Positions 9,764 through 18,053 of a DNA stretch of 23,085 nucleotides are shown here, in pieces; positions within the stretch are counted from its first letter, which is position 1, and every line of letters starts with the position of its first letter. The notes beneath the pieces are model-generated. The model did not search any database and was not told the DNA's origin. It saw only the letters and a list, made by a program, of their open reading frames with translations. The position numbers and the translations under genes were made by a program. The stretch is from Scenedesmus sp. ARA3 (lineage: Eukaryota; Chlorophyta; Chlorophyceae; Sphaeropleales; Scenedesmaceae). The stretch covers positions 1 to 23,085 of the forward strand of contig RWJK01000448.1 of the NCBI GenBank assembly GCA_004335835.1, in the 5' to 3' direction.

Positions 9764-12700
9764 CAAAAAGCAGCAGCAAAAAAACAGCAGCAGCAGAAAA
9801 GCAGCAGCAGCACCAGCAGTTACACGTGCTGTGCCGAGTGATGCGTCCATGTGGTATTGGTAGACGCGCTGTTTGAAAGAGCAGGAGCTCAGCAGCAGAA
9901 GCAAAAGCAGAAGCAGCAGAAGCAGGAGAAGCAGCAGAAGCAGGAGAAGCAGCAGCAGGAACAGCCTTACATGTCAGGGCTGAAAGGCTGTGCTTGTTAG
10001 CAAATCACAGCACCATGCTTTCTGTGCCTTCAAAGCCCAGATTTGCAGCAGTGCGTAACGCACCGTCTTGTAGTGTATCTGGTAGATGAAGAAGCCGTCC
10101 ATCCCAGGGATGGAGATGTGTTTATGTGCCAGCTCATCACCCTCCAGCAGCGCCTCCCCGGGGTCAGCAGCAGCAGCGGCAGCAGCAGCAGCCTTGCCTG
10201 CGGCGTCCGCTGCTGCTGCGGGGTTGATGGGTTCCACTCCGGGGATGCCCCAGAAGGGCTTACCCAGCACAAAGCCTGCGGCAGAGCAGCAGTAGGTGCA
10301 TGAAGGCAACTGGTCAGAGTGAGATTAATGGTGTTGAAGTGGTGACTGTTGGGTTGATGGGCTCCACTTCAGGGATGGCCCATAAAACTTACCCATCACA
10401 ATGCCTGCAGTGCAGTGCAGTGCAGTGCAGTGCAGTGCAGTGCAGTGCAGTGCAGTGCAGTGCAGTGCAGTGCAGTGCAGTGCAGTGCAGTGCAGTGCAG
10501 TGCGGAAGGAGTTGACAGCAGCGCACAAATTACGAAGGCTGTGACAGCCAACGTGCTGAATGCTGTGTTGCTGGTGCGAGATGCAACCACTCCAGGCGGA
10601 TTGTTTCACAACATCAATAAATAGCTACAATTACTTGATCACACATGCAGCTCACCGTCCATCTTTGCAAGTGCTGCGCCAGGCAGCACGTCCGCATTCT
10701 GAACCACGACATTCTTGCTGGCAGGAATGGTGCTGCCACCTCTGCCGCTGAGGCATGCCTTGGTGGAGGTGCAGGTGGTCTGGCAGTGCGGCAAGCACAA
10801 TCATCCACACACACAACATGCCATACAGAGGTTGCCATAAATGAGACTGCCCAAAGCAATTCACAAACCTTGTACTGCAGCGCTGCACATAGTGGCCCAT
10901 TCACTCACCGTCCATCTTTGCAAGCGCCGCGCCCGGCAGCACGGCGGCAAGCGCATTTGTTGTACACCACATACAAACCATACAGAGGATGCTAAACAGG
11001 CGCCTGCGATCTCAACACCAGTGCTGCAGCAACACCTGCAGCGCTGCACACAGCGCCCCATTCACTCACCATCCATCTTTGCAAGTGCCGGGCCAGGCAG
11101 CACGTCTGCATTCTGCACCACCACATTCTTGCTGGCAGGGATATTGCTGCCACTGCCGCCGCTGAGGCAAGCCATTGTGCAGGTGCAGGTGCATTGCCAA
11201 TTCGACAACGCATTAATCCGCACAAAGTACAAACCATTACCCTAAAACAAGCCTGCCCAATAGCGGCTGACAAGCGGCTATGCTGCAGCGACACCTGCAG
11301 CGCTGCACGCAGCGCCCCATTCACTCACCGTCCATCTTTGCCAGTGCTGCGCCAGGCAGCACGTCTGCATTCTGAACCACCACATTCTTGCTGGCAGGAA
11401 TGGTGCTGCCGCCGCCACCACTGAGGCATGCCTTGGTGGAGGTGCAGGTGGTCTGGCGCAGGCTGTTGAGAAGAGACGAGGCTGAAGCAGCCAGCTCCTT
11501 CTTGGCGATGGGGTGCTTACGCCAGGCATTGTCTGCAGCAGCAGCGGCAGCAGCAGCAGCAGCAGCGCGATCAATATGGGTTTGTCCAGTTGCAGCAACA
11601 CCCGCCGTAGAATGGTGAGCAAACCCACACTCACCTCTGTATCATTGGCTGTGTACGAACCTTTTACCGTCTGCCGCACACATGTTGCACTGCCTGCTGC
11701 ATACAACCCCCACTGTCTGATGTATTCCCGAGCCGCCCCAATCTACGTTTCACACCGCCCACCTGGCTCGCACTTGCCCCAACTGGCCCTGCAGTGGCCC
11801 AGCTTGCCCACCATCCATGTGCAAGCTGTCAAGCTGTGTACATCGCGCTGCTGGCTGTGTCTGCCGTACACACCCCAACCTGCCGCACACAACTAGTAAT
11901 TGCAACGCCTGCTGCCCACAAGCTGCACCACCTGCTGCACCCAAGCCACATATACTTCATATCAGACCCTCAGAAGCTGTCTGTTTTCACTGTCTCACCT
12001 GGCTCGCACTTGCCACAGCTGGCCCTGCAGTGGCCCAGCTTGCGTGGTGTGCCCACCATCCACTTGGGGTTGGCTGCACACTCCCCCAGTGATGCCCACA
12101 GCGGGCACAGCAACTCCATGTCCAGGCACAGCGCTACAGCAGCAGCAGCAGCAGCATTGACATCTGTGATACAACAAGCTGTTCTGCACTCGGTTTTAGG
12201 GGTGAAATTGCTCACAGCAGCTCCGTGTCACGGCACAGCGCTGCAGCAGCAGCGGCGGCAGCAGCAGCAGGGGCAGCAGCGGCGTGCTAACACCGCACAC
12301 CTTGACTATGCATGACTGCTGACCCTAGCTTGCAGGAACGCACATGAAACCTTGTTAAATAACTGTGTGACAGAGAGCAGCACCGCCATACAGTGTGTGC
12401 TCTGGTGTGTGCTGCAGGGCTCTAGGCTCTACCAGCAACTACACCCTTGCACCTTCGCTGTACATGCATCCTGTAACATGGCTGCCACTCACCGTCATAT
12501 GGCAGCAGCTTGTGCTCCGGGATGTGCTGCAGTGCCTTGCGCTGCAGTGCTGCATCTTCCTCGTCCTCTCCCGGATCTTCATACTCATCAACATCATCCG
12601 CATCCAGCCGCAGTTTGCTCTGTAACACAGACAGATTGCATACAGGGAGTTACATTTCAAAGACCAAGGATGTTCGGTCAGGCCGAACTGCACGGGTCCT

Positions 12701-12976
12701 GACAGTCATCGACATCAACAGCATCCAGCAGCAGCTTGCTCTGCGCACAGCGGCATATTGCACACAGGGCAATACAGTTGATGTCCAGGACTGAAGAGTC
12801 AGGCCGCAACATCTGGGCCTCGTTCTCAACATCATCAGCAGCCAGCCGCAGCTTCCTTGCAGGAAGCAGGGCTGCATGAAAGTACACCATACTCATACAG
12901 CTTGAGGTTGACATCACCTGCTGCAGCCACACACCGGCATGCATCATGCCAGGCACAAAAAACAACAGCAGTTGCC

Positions 12977-13013
<37 letters not shown>

Positions 13014-14255
13014 CACCTGCATGCGTCGCGCCAGGTTCCTGTGGTTGATAAAGTAGTCGTTGGCCACCTTCCACATGGGCTTGAGCAGCAGCAGCTGGTG
13101 GTGGTTGACCAGGTCCTGCACGAAACAGGCAAAAGGCGCAACACATTAGAGCATTGACACTGCATGATGAAGGATGCAGGGCCACCTTCCACATGGGCTT
13201 GAGCAGCAGCAGCTGGTGGTGGTTGACCAGGTCCTACGAGCATGCGAGAAAAGTTGGGAGGTATTAGCGCATTGCATGCCGCATGAAGGACGCAATATTG
13301 CATCCTTGGCTTTTGCATTTATAAAGACAATAAGGACAAGACAATAAAGATAATGAAGACAACAAAGACAAGACAATATCGACAATATCGACAATAAAGA
13401 CAATAAAGACAATAAAGACAATAAAGACAAAACAATAAAGGCGATAAAGACGATAAAGACAAGACAATACAGACAATACAGACGATAAAGACGATAAAGA
13501 CAAGACAATAAAGACAATAAAGACAATAAAGACAATAAAGACAATAAAGATAAGACAATAAAGATAAGACAATAAAGACAATAAAGACAAGACAATAAAG
13601 ACAATAAAGACAAGACAAGACAAGACAATAAAGACAAGACAATAAAGACAATAAAGACAAGACAATAAAGTCAAGACAATAAAGACAAGACAATAAAGAC
13701 AAGACAATAAAGACAACAAAGACAATGAAGACAATAAAGACAAGACAATAAAGATAATAAAGACAATAAAGACAAGACAGTTAAGACAATACAGACAAGA
13801 CAATAAAGACAATCAAAGACAAATTGATCAATAAATTTCAGTTAGAACGGTTTTGTTTACAAGCACCCCACATATGCAGGGCCATATCCACACTAGCTTC
13901 AGCAGCAGCTTGTGGTGGACTAGATGAGCAAGCAGAAGCTACGCAAACAAAACATGTGGCACTTGCAGCTGCAGCTGCTGCTGACCCCAAGCAGCAGCGC
14001 TCACCTTGCAGGACTTCACCGTTGCTGCTGCTTCTGCGTCAGTTCCTGGCAGCTGCACAGCCGCCTGCTGGCCATCCTCACTGCTGCTGCTGCTGCTGCT
14101 GCTGCTGCCGGTGCCCTGCGGCAGCTGCTGCTGCTGCTGCTGTGGCGGCTGCGCGGTGCTGCCCTTGCGAGAGCGCACCACAAACATTGTTACGCCTGCC
14201 TCTGGTGCTTCTACCTTCACAATGCGGTAGCTGTTGAGGACCTTGAGGGGCACCT

Positions 14256-14298
<43 letters not shown>

Positions 14299-14638
14299 GT
14301 AGAACAGAGAACGTCTAGGGCTGCTGCATGTGTGAATGGCGGCTGCTGTTGCCACTTAAAGGCAGAGAGCAGGCGTGAGTTGGGACTTCAAAGCATGTGA
14401 CTGCAGCTGAGCAGTACTAGCCGCTGCTCAAGTTCTGCATGTGGATGAGCACATCACCAGCATCACGGCACCAGAAAATGCTGATGCAGCTGCACACACT
14501 GCTGCTGCTGCTACACTCACGTGTGCCTGCTCGCAAGCCTCATCAAACATGTCTCTGATGGAGTCCTCGTTGATGGGCTCAACTGAGTGCACTGCGTGAG
14601 TCACTTGGCCCCATACATGCGACACCACGCCTGCAGCG

Positions 14639-14674
<36 letters not shown>

Positions 14675-15653
14675 GCAGTGGCAGCAGCGGCAGCAGCAGC
14701 AGCAGCAGCAGCAGCGCACATGTTCAGCCAACAGTCAACCAGACTGCAATGCAGGTCTGACGACAGTGCTGGTCAGCAAGTTGCCAACGTGCCGCTGGTG
14801 AAGGGGTATGGTGTGACGCGGAGCTGCTTGCTGCCGACACCTGCTGACGTCCGGCATAACCCTGGGACTATGCTGTATTGCCTTCTGTTGCTGTGCTCAT
14901 ACTGCTGCTGCTGTTGCTGCTACGTCCCAGTACACTGTATTCAACACAAATATAGCATGCAAGTGTGCGCTCAGTGAAATTGCTGATATAACACGTTGTG
15001 TTGTATGGGGTGAGCTGAGCTTGCTGTACTGCCTGCATGCATGCAACCTAGTGCTGTGCTCACACTGCTTCTGCTGCTGCTACTACTGGCACTGGTTGGT
15101 GAAATGTTTATCAGTACAGGAGTGTGTGCTCACTGTGGCACACGGTGCATGTGATGGCCTCTGCTGCTGCCTCCACAGACTCCTCATCCGGAGTCTCCAC
15201 CAGACTGCCATCCTCCGCTGCCCACAGCCTGCAAGGATATGCAAGGATTGACTATCAATCAAGCGTATTATCATAAATGTATAACAGGGTCAATCCGATA
15301 TGGCATGGAGCCTGGGAGGCAAGCTGATGCTGTTGATGTTCATGCCGCAACCAACCCAACAGAACAGCCAGCAGTAGCTGCTGCTGCCCTGCTCACCCCA
15401 GCGGCCGCAGAGCCGTCGAGCGCGGCAGCGGGCCATCCAAACTGTTTATGCTAGCCTGTGAGAGTGCTTTCCGCAGCTCTGCTGACTTGATCACTTCATC
15501 TGCTGGTGAGGCCTCGAAGCTGGGGTTGTACTCTAACTTGTACTTGTGCCAATCCTGCTTGGTCCAGCCAGTTTCGTCGTAGATGATGTTAACGGCTGCA
15601 ATGAGCTGGGCAAACAGCAGCACAGCTAGTGTGACAGTTCGAGAGGCACGCAT
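8490..15653 (-). CDS. ER/secretory MRH-domain lectin-like protein with saposin/canopy-like and ShKT modules
   Basis: Eleven exons (transcript order): 15653-15397, 15228-15134, 14630-14521, 14253-14005, 13115-13017, 12619-12493, 12133-11999, 11532-11329, 10275-10064, 9699-9231, 8890-8490; stop 8492-8490. All phases match, giving 785 residues. A signal peptide opens it (RTVTLAVLLFAQLIAA). Residues 110-270 carry CTVC (113-116), C150 and C236 in a helical saposin/canopy-like region. An acidic linker follows. Residues 315-355 form an ShKT module with six Cys (WASLGEC, NPKWM, CRASCGKC). About 486-702 is an MRH domain: GFFIYQ, VYQYHM, GKPRQVELRW, EPQFCAYVV, HPGLC. The mannose-contact residues known in this family map to Q500, R666, E686 and Y692. 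An Ala-rich insert splits the domain. The tail is Lys/Ala-rich with no KDEL-like signal. MRH proteins (OS-9, glucosidase II beta) read N-glycans in ER quality control; a similar role is inferred. The ATG at 15653 is the first in frame. Confidence 0.8.
9088..9150 (-). repeat. Copy of the 3' end of gene 3 exon 10 with donor
   Basis: It matches 9222-9284 at an offset of 134 bp and re-encodes FRQMYT at the boundary, with a gtgaaa donor in place of gtgagc. It lies in intron 10 and has no matching acceptor. Confidence 0.7.
9826..9881 (-). repeat. Copy of the acceptor and 5' end of gene 3 exon 10
   Basis: The acceptor tttcaaacag and the codons for RVYQYHMD recur here, 169 bp upstream (in gene sense) of the real exon start at 9699. 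The copy then degenerates (ASLGTARV). It duplicates the mannose-binding QYH segment but leads into a CTG-rich tract, so it is read as a pseudo-exon. Confidence 0.75.
10351..10399 (-). repeat. Copy of the 5' part of gene 3 exon 9
   Basis: It matches 10221-10269 at an offset of exactly 130 bp, covering the codons for GKPFWGIPGVEPIN with several changes. It lies in intron 8 and has no clear acceptor. Confidence 0.7.
10406..10500. repeat. (TGCAG)19 pentanucleotide microsatellite
   Basis: Nineteen perfect TGCAG units run without interruption and are followed by a TGCGG variant. It lies in gene 3 intron 8, between a partial exon 9 copy and the partial exon 8 copies. On the transcribed strand it reads as a CTGCA repeat. 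The open frames through it are repeat artefacts. Confidence 0.95.
10650..11193 (-). repeat. Three partial copies of gene 3 exon 8 with flanking intron
   Basis: The end of exon 8 plus its donor recurs three times in intron 8: about 11018-11193, 10869-10960 (shorter) and 10650-10797. The donor positions (11069, 10908, 10655) follow the real one (11328) by 259, 161 and 253 bp. The first and third keep the open reading for ACLSG, IPASKNVVVQNADVLPG and LAKMDG. None keeps the exon's first third (KHPIAKKELAAS) or a clear acceptor. The copies also share upstream intron sequence. Confidence 0.8.
11753..11823 (-). repeat. Copy of the 3' half of the ShKT exon (gene 3 exon 7)
   Basis: It re-encodes WMVGKLGHCRASWGKCEP, ending at a position 236 bp from the real exon end. 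It differs in two ways: the second Cys of the CRASCGKC motif is Trp, and a 9-nt segment (TPR in the real exon) is absent. It is followed by gtgggc rather than gtgaga. It is read as a decayed pseudo-exon. Confidence 0.7.
12690..12865 (-). repeat. Two diverged copies of the gene 3 exon 6 start
   Basis: The exon 6 opening (SKLRLDADDVDEYEDP) recurs as SKLLLDAVDVDDCQDP (about 12690-12757) and as RKLRLAADDVENEAQ (about 12815-12865). The copies are shifted by about 121 and 238 bp, so spacing is near 120 bp. The real exon is the one joined in phase by acceptor ttacag at 12620. Confidence 0.7.
12979..13011. repeat. (CAG)11 run beside the donor of gene 3 exon 5
   Basis: Eleven CAG units start six bases into intron 5 (CTG on the transcribed strand). 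Confidence 0.9.
13180..13280 (-). repeat. Copy of the gene 3 exon 5 start and adjoining intron
   Basis: The stretch 13180-13235 repeats 13062-13117 nearly exactly at an offset of 118 bp, encoding DLVNHHQLLLLKPMWKVA. Similarity continues into intron sequence to about 13295 (attagcgcattg against attagagcattg). Exon similarity stops at KVA and no donor follows. Confidence 0.8.
13319..13825. repeat. About 500-bp AATAAAGAC/AAGAC satellite in gene 3 intron 4
   Basis: The plus strand is made of ACAATAAAG and ACAAG units in mixed order, with a few variants (ACAATATCG, ACGATAAAG). It is AT-rich and contrasts with the GC-rich surroundings. Minus-strand open frames full of LLSCLYCL repeats are produced by the satellite and are not genes. 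Confidence 0.95.
14257..14295. repeat. (CAG)13 run forming the acceptor tract of gene 3 exon 4
   Basis: On the minus strand thirteen CTG units lead straight into the ctgcag acceptor before exon 4. Confidence 0.85.
14636..14715. repeat. Interrupted CAG run forming the acceptor tract of gene 3 exon 3
   Basis: About 80 bp of CAG with scattered CAA, TGG and CGG interruptions. On the minus strand it is a CTG-rich tract ending in the ctgcag acceptor of exon 3. Confidence 0.85.
14874..15085. repeat. Diverged direct repeat in gene 3 intron 2
   Basis: The segments beginning near 14874 (tgtattgcc...gctgtgctcatactgctgctgctg) and near 15022 (tgtactgcc...gctgtgctcacactgcttctgctg) are related, about 150 bp apart. 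No exon lies inside. Confidence 0.45.
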
Positions 15654-16255
15654 GGTGATGTTCGTGATGGTGATCACATCTTCAACACACCCCTAATCAC
15701 ATACCTGAATCTTGCAGCCCACAATGCTCGTAAAACTGCTGTCTGTCGGTAGTCCAGGACTTCCAGAGTGTGACACTGTTAAGCCACAACCGTGGCATTT
15801 CTGCTTGCAGCCCCAAGAAGTGTCCACGTGCGCGTAACGCTTCACTTAATGTTTGTTTGCTGCGTGCTTGGGCATTGGCGACTTATGCTGGCTGTGGCTG
15901 CCGTTGCTGCTGCTGCTGTGTGAACAGCATCCTCTGCCAAGTTCTTTAAGATTCACATCGTCGCCGAAGACATCCGTTGAACTTTAAACTAGGTTTCCAA
16001 TGCTGAGGCGCAAGCTGCATGGAGCGGGCCCCTGCAGCAGCAGGTAAGGCATCACAGTAATCAGCCTGTGGTAGCGGCGGGCTAGGCCTGACAGTGTCTG
16101 GTGCCACACACATCACAGCACACTACCATGCTGGATTCAACATATCATCACTCAGCTACATGGTTATACGTTGCTGTATGTCAACACCGGTCTGACATGC
16201 TGTGGCTTATGTGCGCAGGAGCTGCACTCAGCTGCAGCGCACCGGCGGCTTCCGC
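15654..16255. other. Divergent intergenic region of genes 3 and 4 (shared promoter region)
   Basis: About 602 bp separate the two start codons, so both 5' UTRs and promoters must lie here. A short ATG exon with a good donor (16019-16043, gtaagg) could be a 5' UTR exon of gene 4. Joining it to the acceptor at 16217 puts a stop in frame, so it was not added to the coding sequence. No TATA box or other element was identified with confidence. Confidence 0.45.
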
Positions 16256-17021
16256 ATGTCGCCCGCTGGACAGCGCTGCGCGCTGCACCGGCAGCAGCAA
16301 CAGCAGCAGCAGCAGCAGCACCGCAGGCAGGTAGCTGTAGCAGCAACTGCCGGCGATGATGACAGCAGGGACTACAGCCAAGAGGAAGCAGATGCGTATG
16401 CAGAGATCCTGAGGCAACGAAGTGAGTGAAAAGAGCGGCAGCAGAGCACCTGCTGTGGTTATCAGCAGCAGCTGAACCCGTAGTGCATTGCAATGCAATG
16501 CATCCAGCCGCCTGATGCCATGTTCATATATCTGCAGCATTGCCTCATGACAGTCACATGTTTGTGAACAATGACTTGTCTTCAACAACTCTTTTGTAAG
16601 CAATGAACCAACTGCACGCCACCTGCCTGCATGCCTCGCTCGCCTCGCCACCTCACCACCTGCAGAGGTGCACTGCTTGCCATATATGTGTGTTACTTGC
16701 GTCTGTTGTAAACTAACCACCTGTGGCTCATCCTGCTGCCATGCAACCTGCAGAGGCCGCCAAGCAGGACGCGCTGCAGGAGCTGAAGCGCAAGCGCAAG
16801 TTCAACCCGCTGCACGCCAAGCTCAAGGTCTCACCAGCAGACGCCCCCGCAGGCACAGCAGCAGCAGACACTGCGGATGCAGCTGGGGATGCAGCAGCAG
16901 CAGGCCCAGCAGCAGCTGCCGTCATCCAGCCCAGTCATGCTGCTGCGCCAAGCAGCGGTGCTGCTGCTGCAGGAGGAGCTGCCAGGTTTGCTGCTCGAGC
17001 TCGAGCAGTGCCTGCAGGGCT

Positions 17022-17109
<88 letters not shown>

Positions 17110-18020
17110 GCTGCCACGCGCGCAGCTGCACCCCCTGCAGCAGCAGCTCAACAGCAGCAGCAGCAGCAGCAGCAGGGCTTTCAGCCGTTGCAGGAGGTGT
17201 TTGATGATACAGTAGACGCCGCTGACATTGCTGCAGCAAGCCCTGCTGGTGGTGCTGCTGGGGGTGGTGCACAGTACCCACCAGACTCCGAGCTTGCTGC
17301 AATGCTTGCAGAGCTAATGGCAGGTGGTGATGACGACATTCCTGAGGTGCAGCCGCTGCCAGTGAAAGCAGCACGCCGGCAGAGCCCTGCGCAGCAAAAG
17401 GCGGCTGCCATTGCGCGGCGCGCGGTGACGCAGCAGTTCCGGCGCAAGCAGCAACAGGCAATGCTGCAGGCAGCGGCAGCAGGCGATGATGATGAGGACG
17501 AAGAGGAGGAAGGAGAGGAGGATGCAAGTGCGCCAGCAAGGCCGGCAGCCAAAGGCGGGCCAGGCTCTGCATCATCAGCAGCAGCAGCAGGAGATGAGGA
17601 GGAGGCAGATGATGACCTGGACTGGGAGGCATTAGGGCAGTATGAGCAGCTTGAGAAGTACCTGGGGCAGCTGCAGAAGGAGAACAGCGGCGCAGCACCA
17701 CGCAGGGCCAAGCTGGACCCAGCAGCAGCAGCAGCTAAGCCGCCGGCAGCAGCAGCAGCGCAGAAGCCGCCAGCAGTGAAGCCGCCAGCAGCAAAGGCAG
17801 CGGCAGCAGCAGCAGCGGCGACAGCAGCAGTGCCAAAGCCGGCGGCAGCTGGTAGCTCCAGTGGCACTGCAAAGCGTGTGAACAGCGGCAGCAGCAGCAG
17901 CAGGATGGACAAGGACCTAGATGAGTTGGAGCAGCTCGTGTCGATGCTGCAGGCGATGGAAGGCAGCAGCGGGGGCAAGCAGCAGCAGCTGCGGCGGCCG
18001 GCTGGGTCAAATACCAGCCA

Positions 18021-18053
<33 letters not shown>

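Noticed and set aside
13146..13812. Three overlapping minus-strand open frames of 120-180 codons rich in Leu, Ser, Cys and Tyr
   Set aside because: They are translations of the AATAAAGAC satellite, open only because the repeat lacks stops in those frames.
15654..15677. Upstream extension of gene 3 to 15677
   Set aside because: That start is a GTG. The first in-frame ATG at 15653 gives a proper signal peptide.
16019..16043. Short ATG exon with a good gtaagg donor upstream of gene 4
   Set aside because: Joining to the available acceptor at 16217 brings a stop in frame, and no acceptor gives the needed phase. It could only be an untranslated exon or an upstream ORF.
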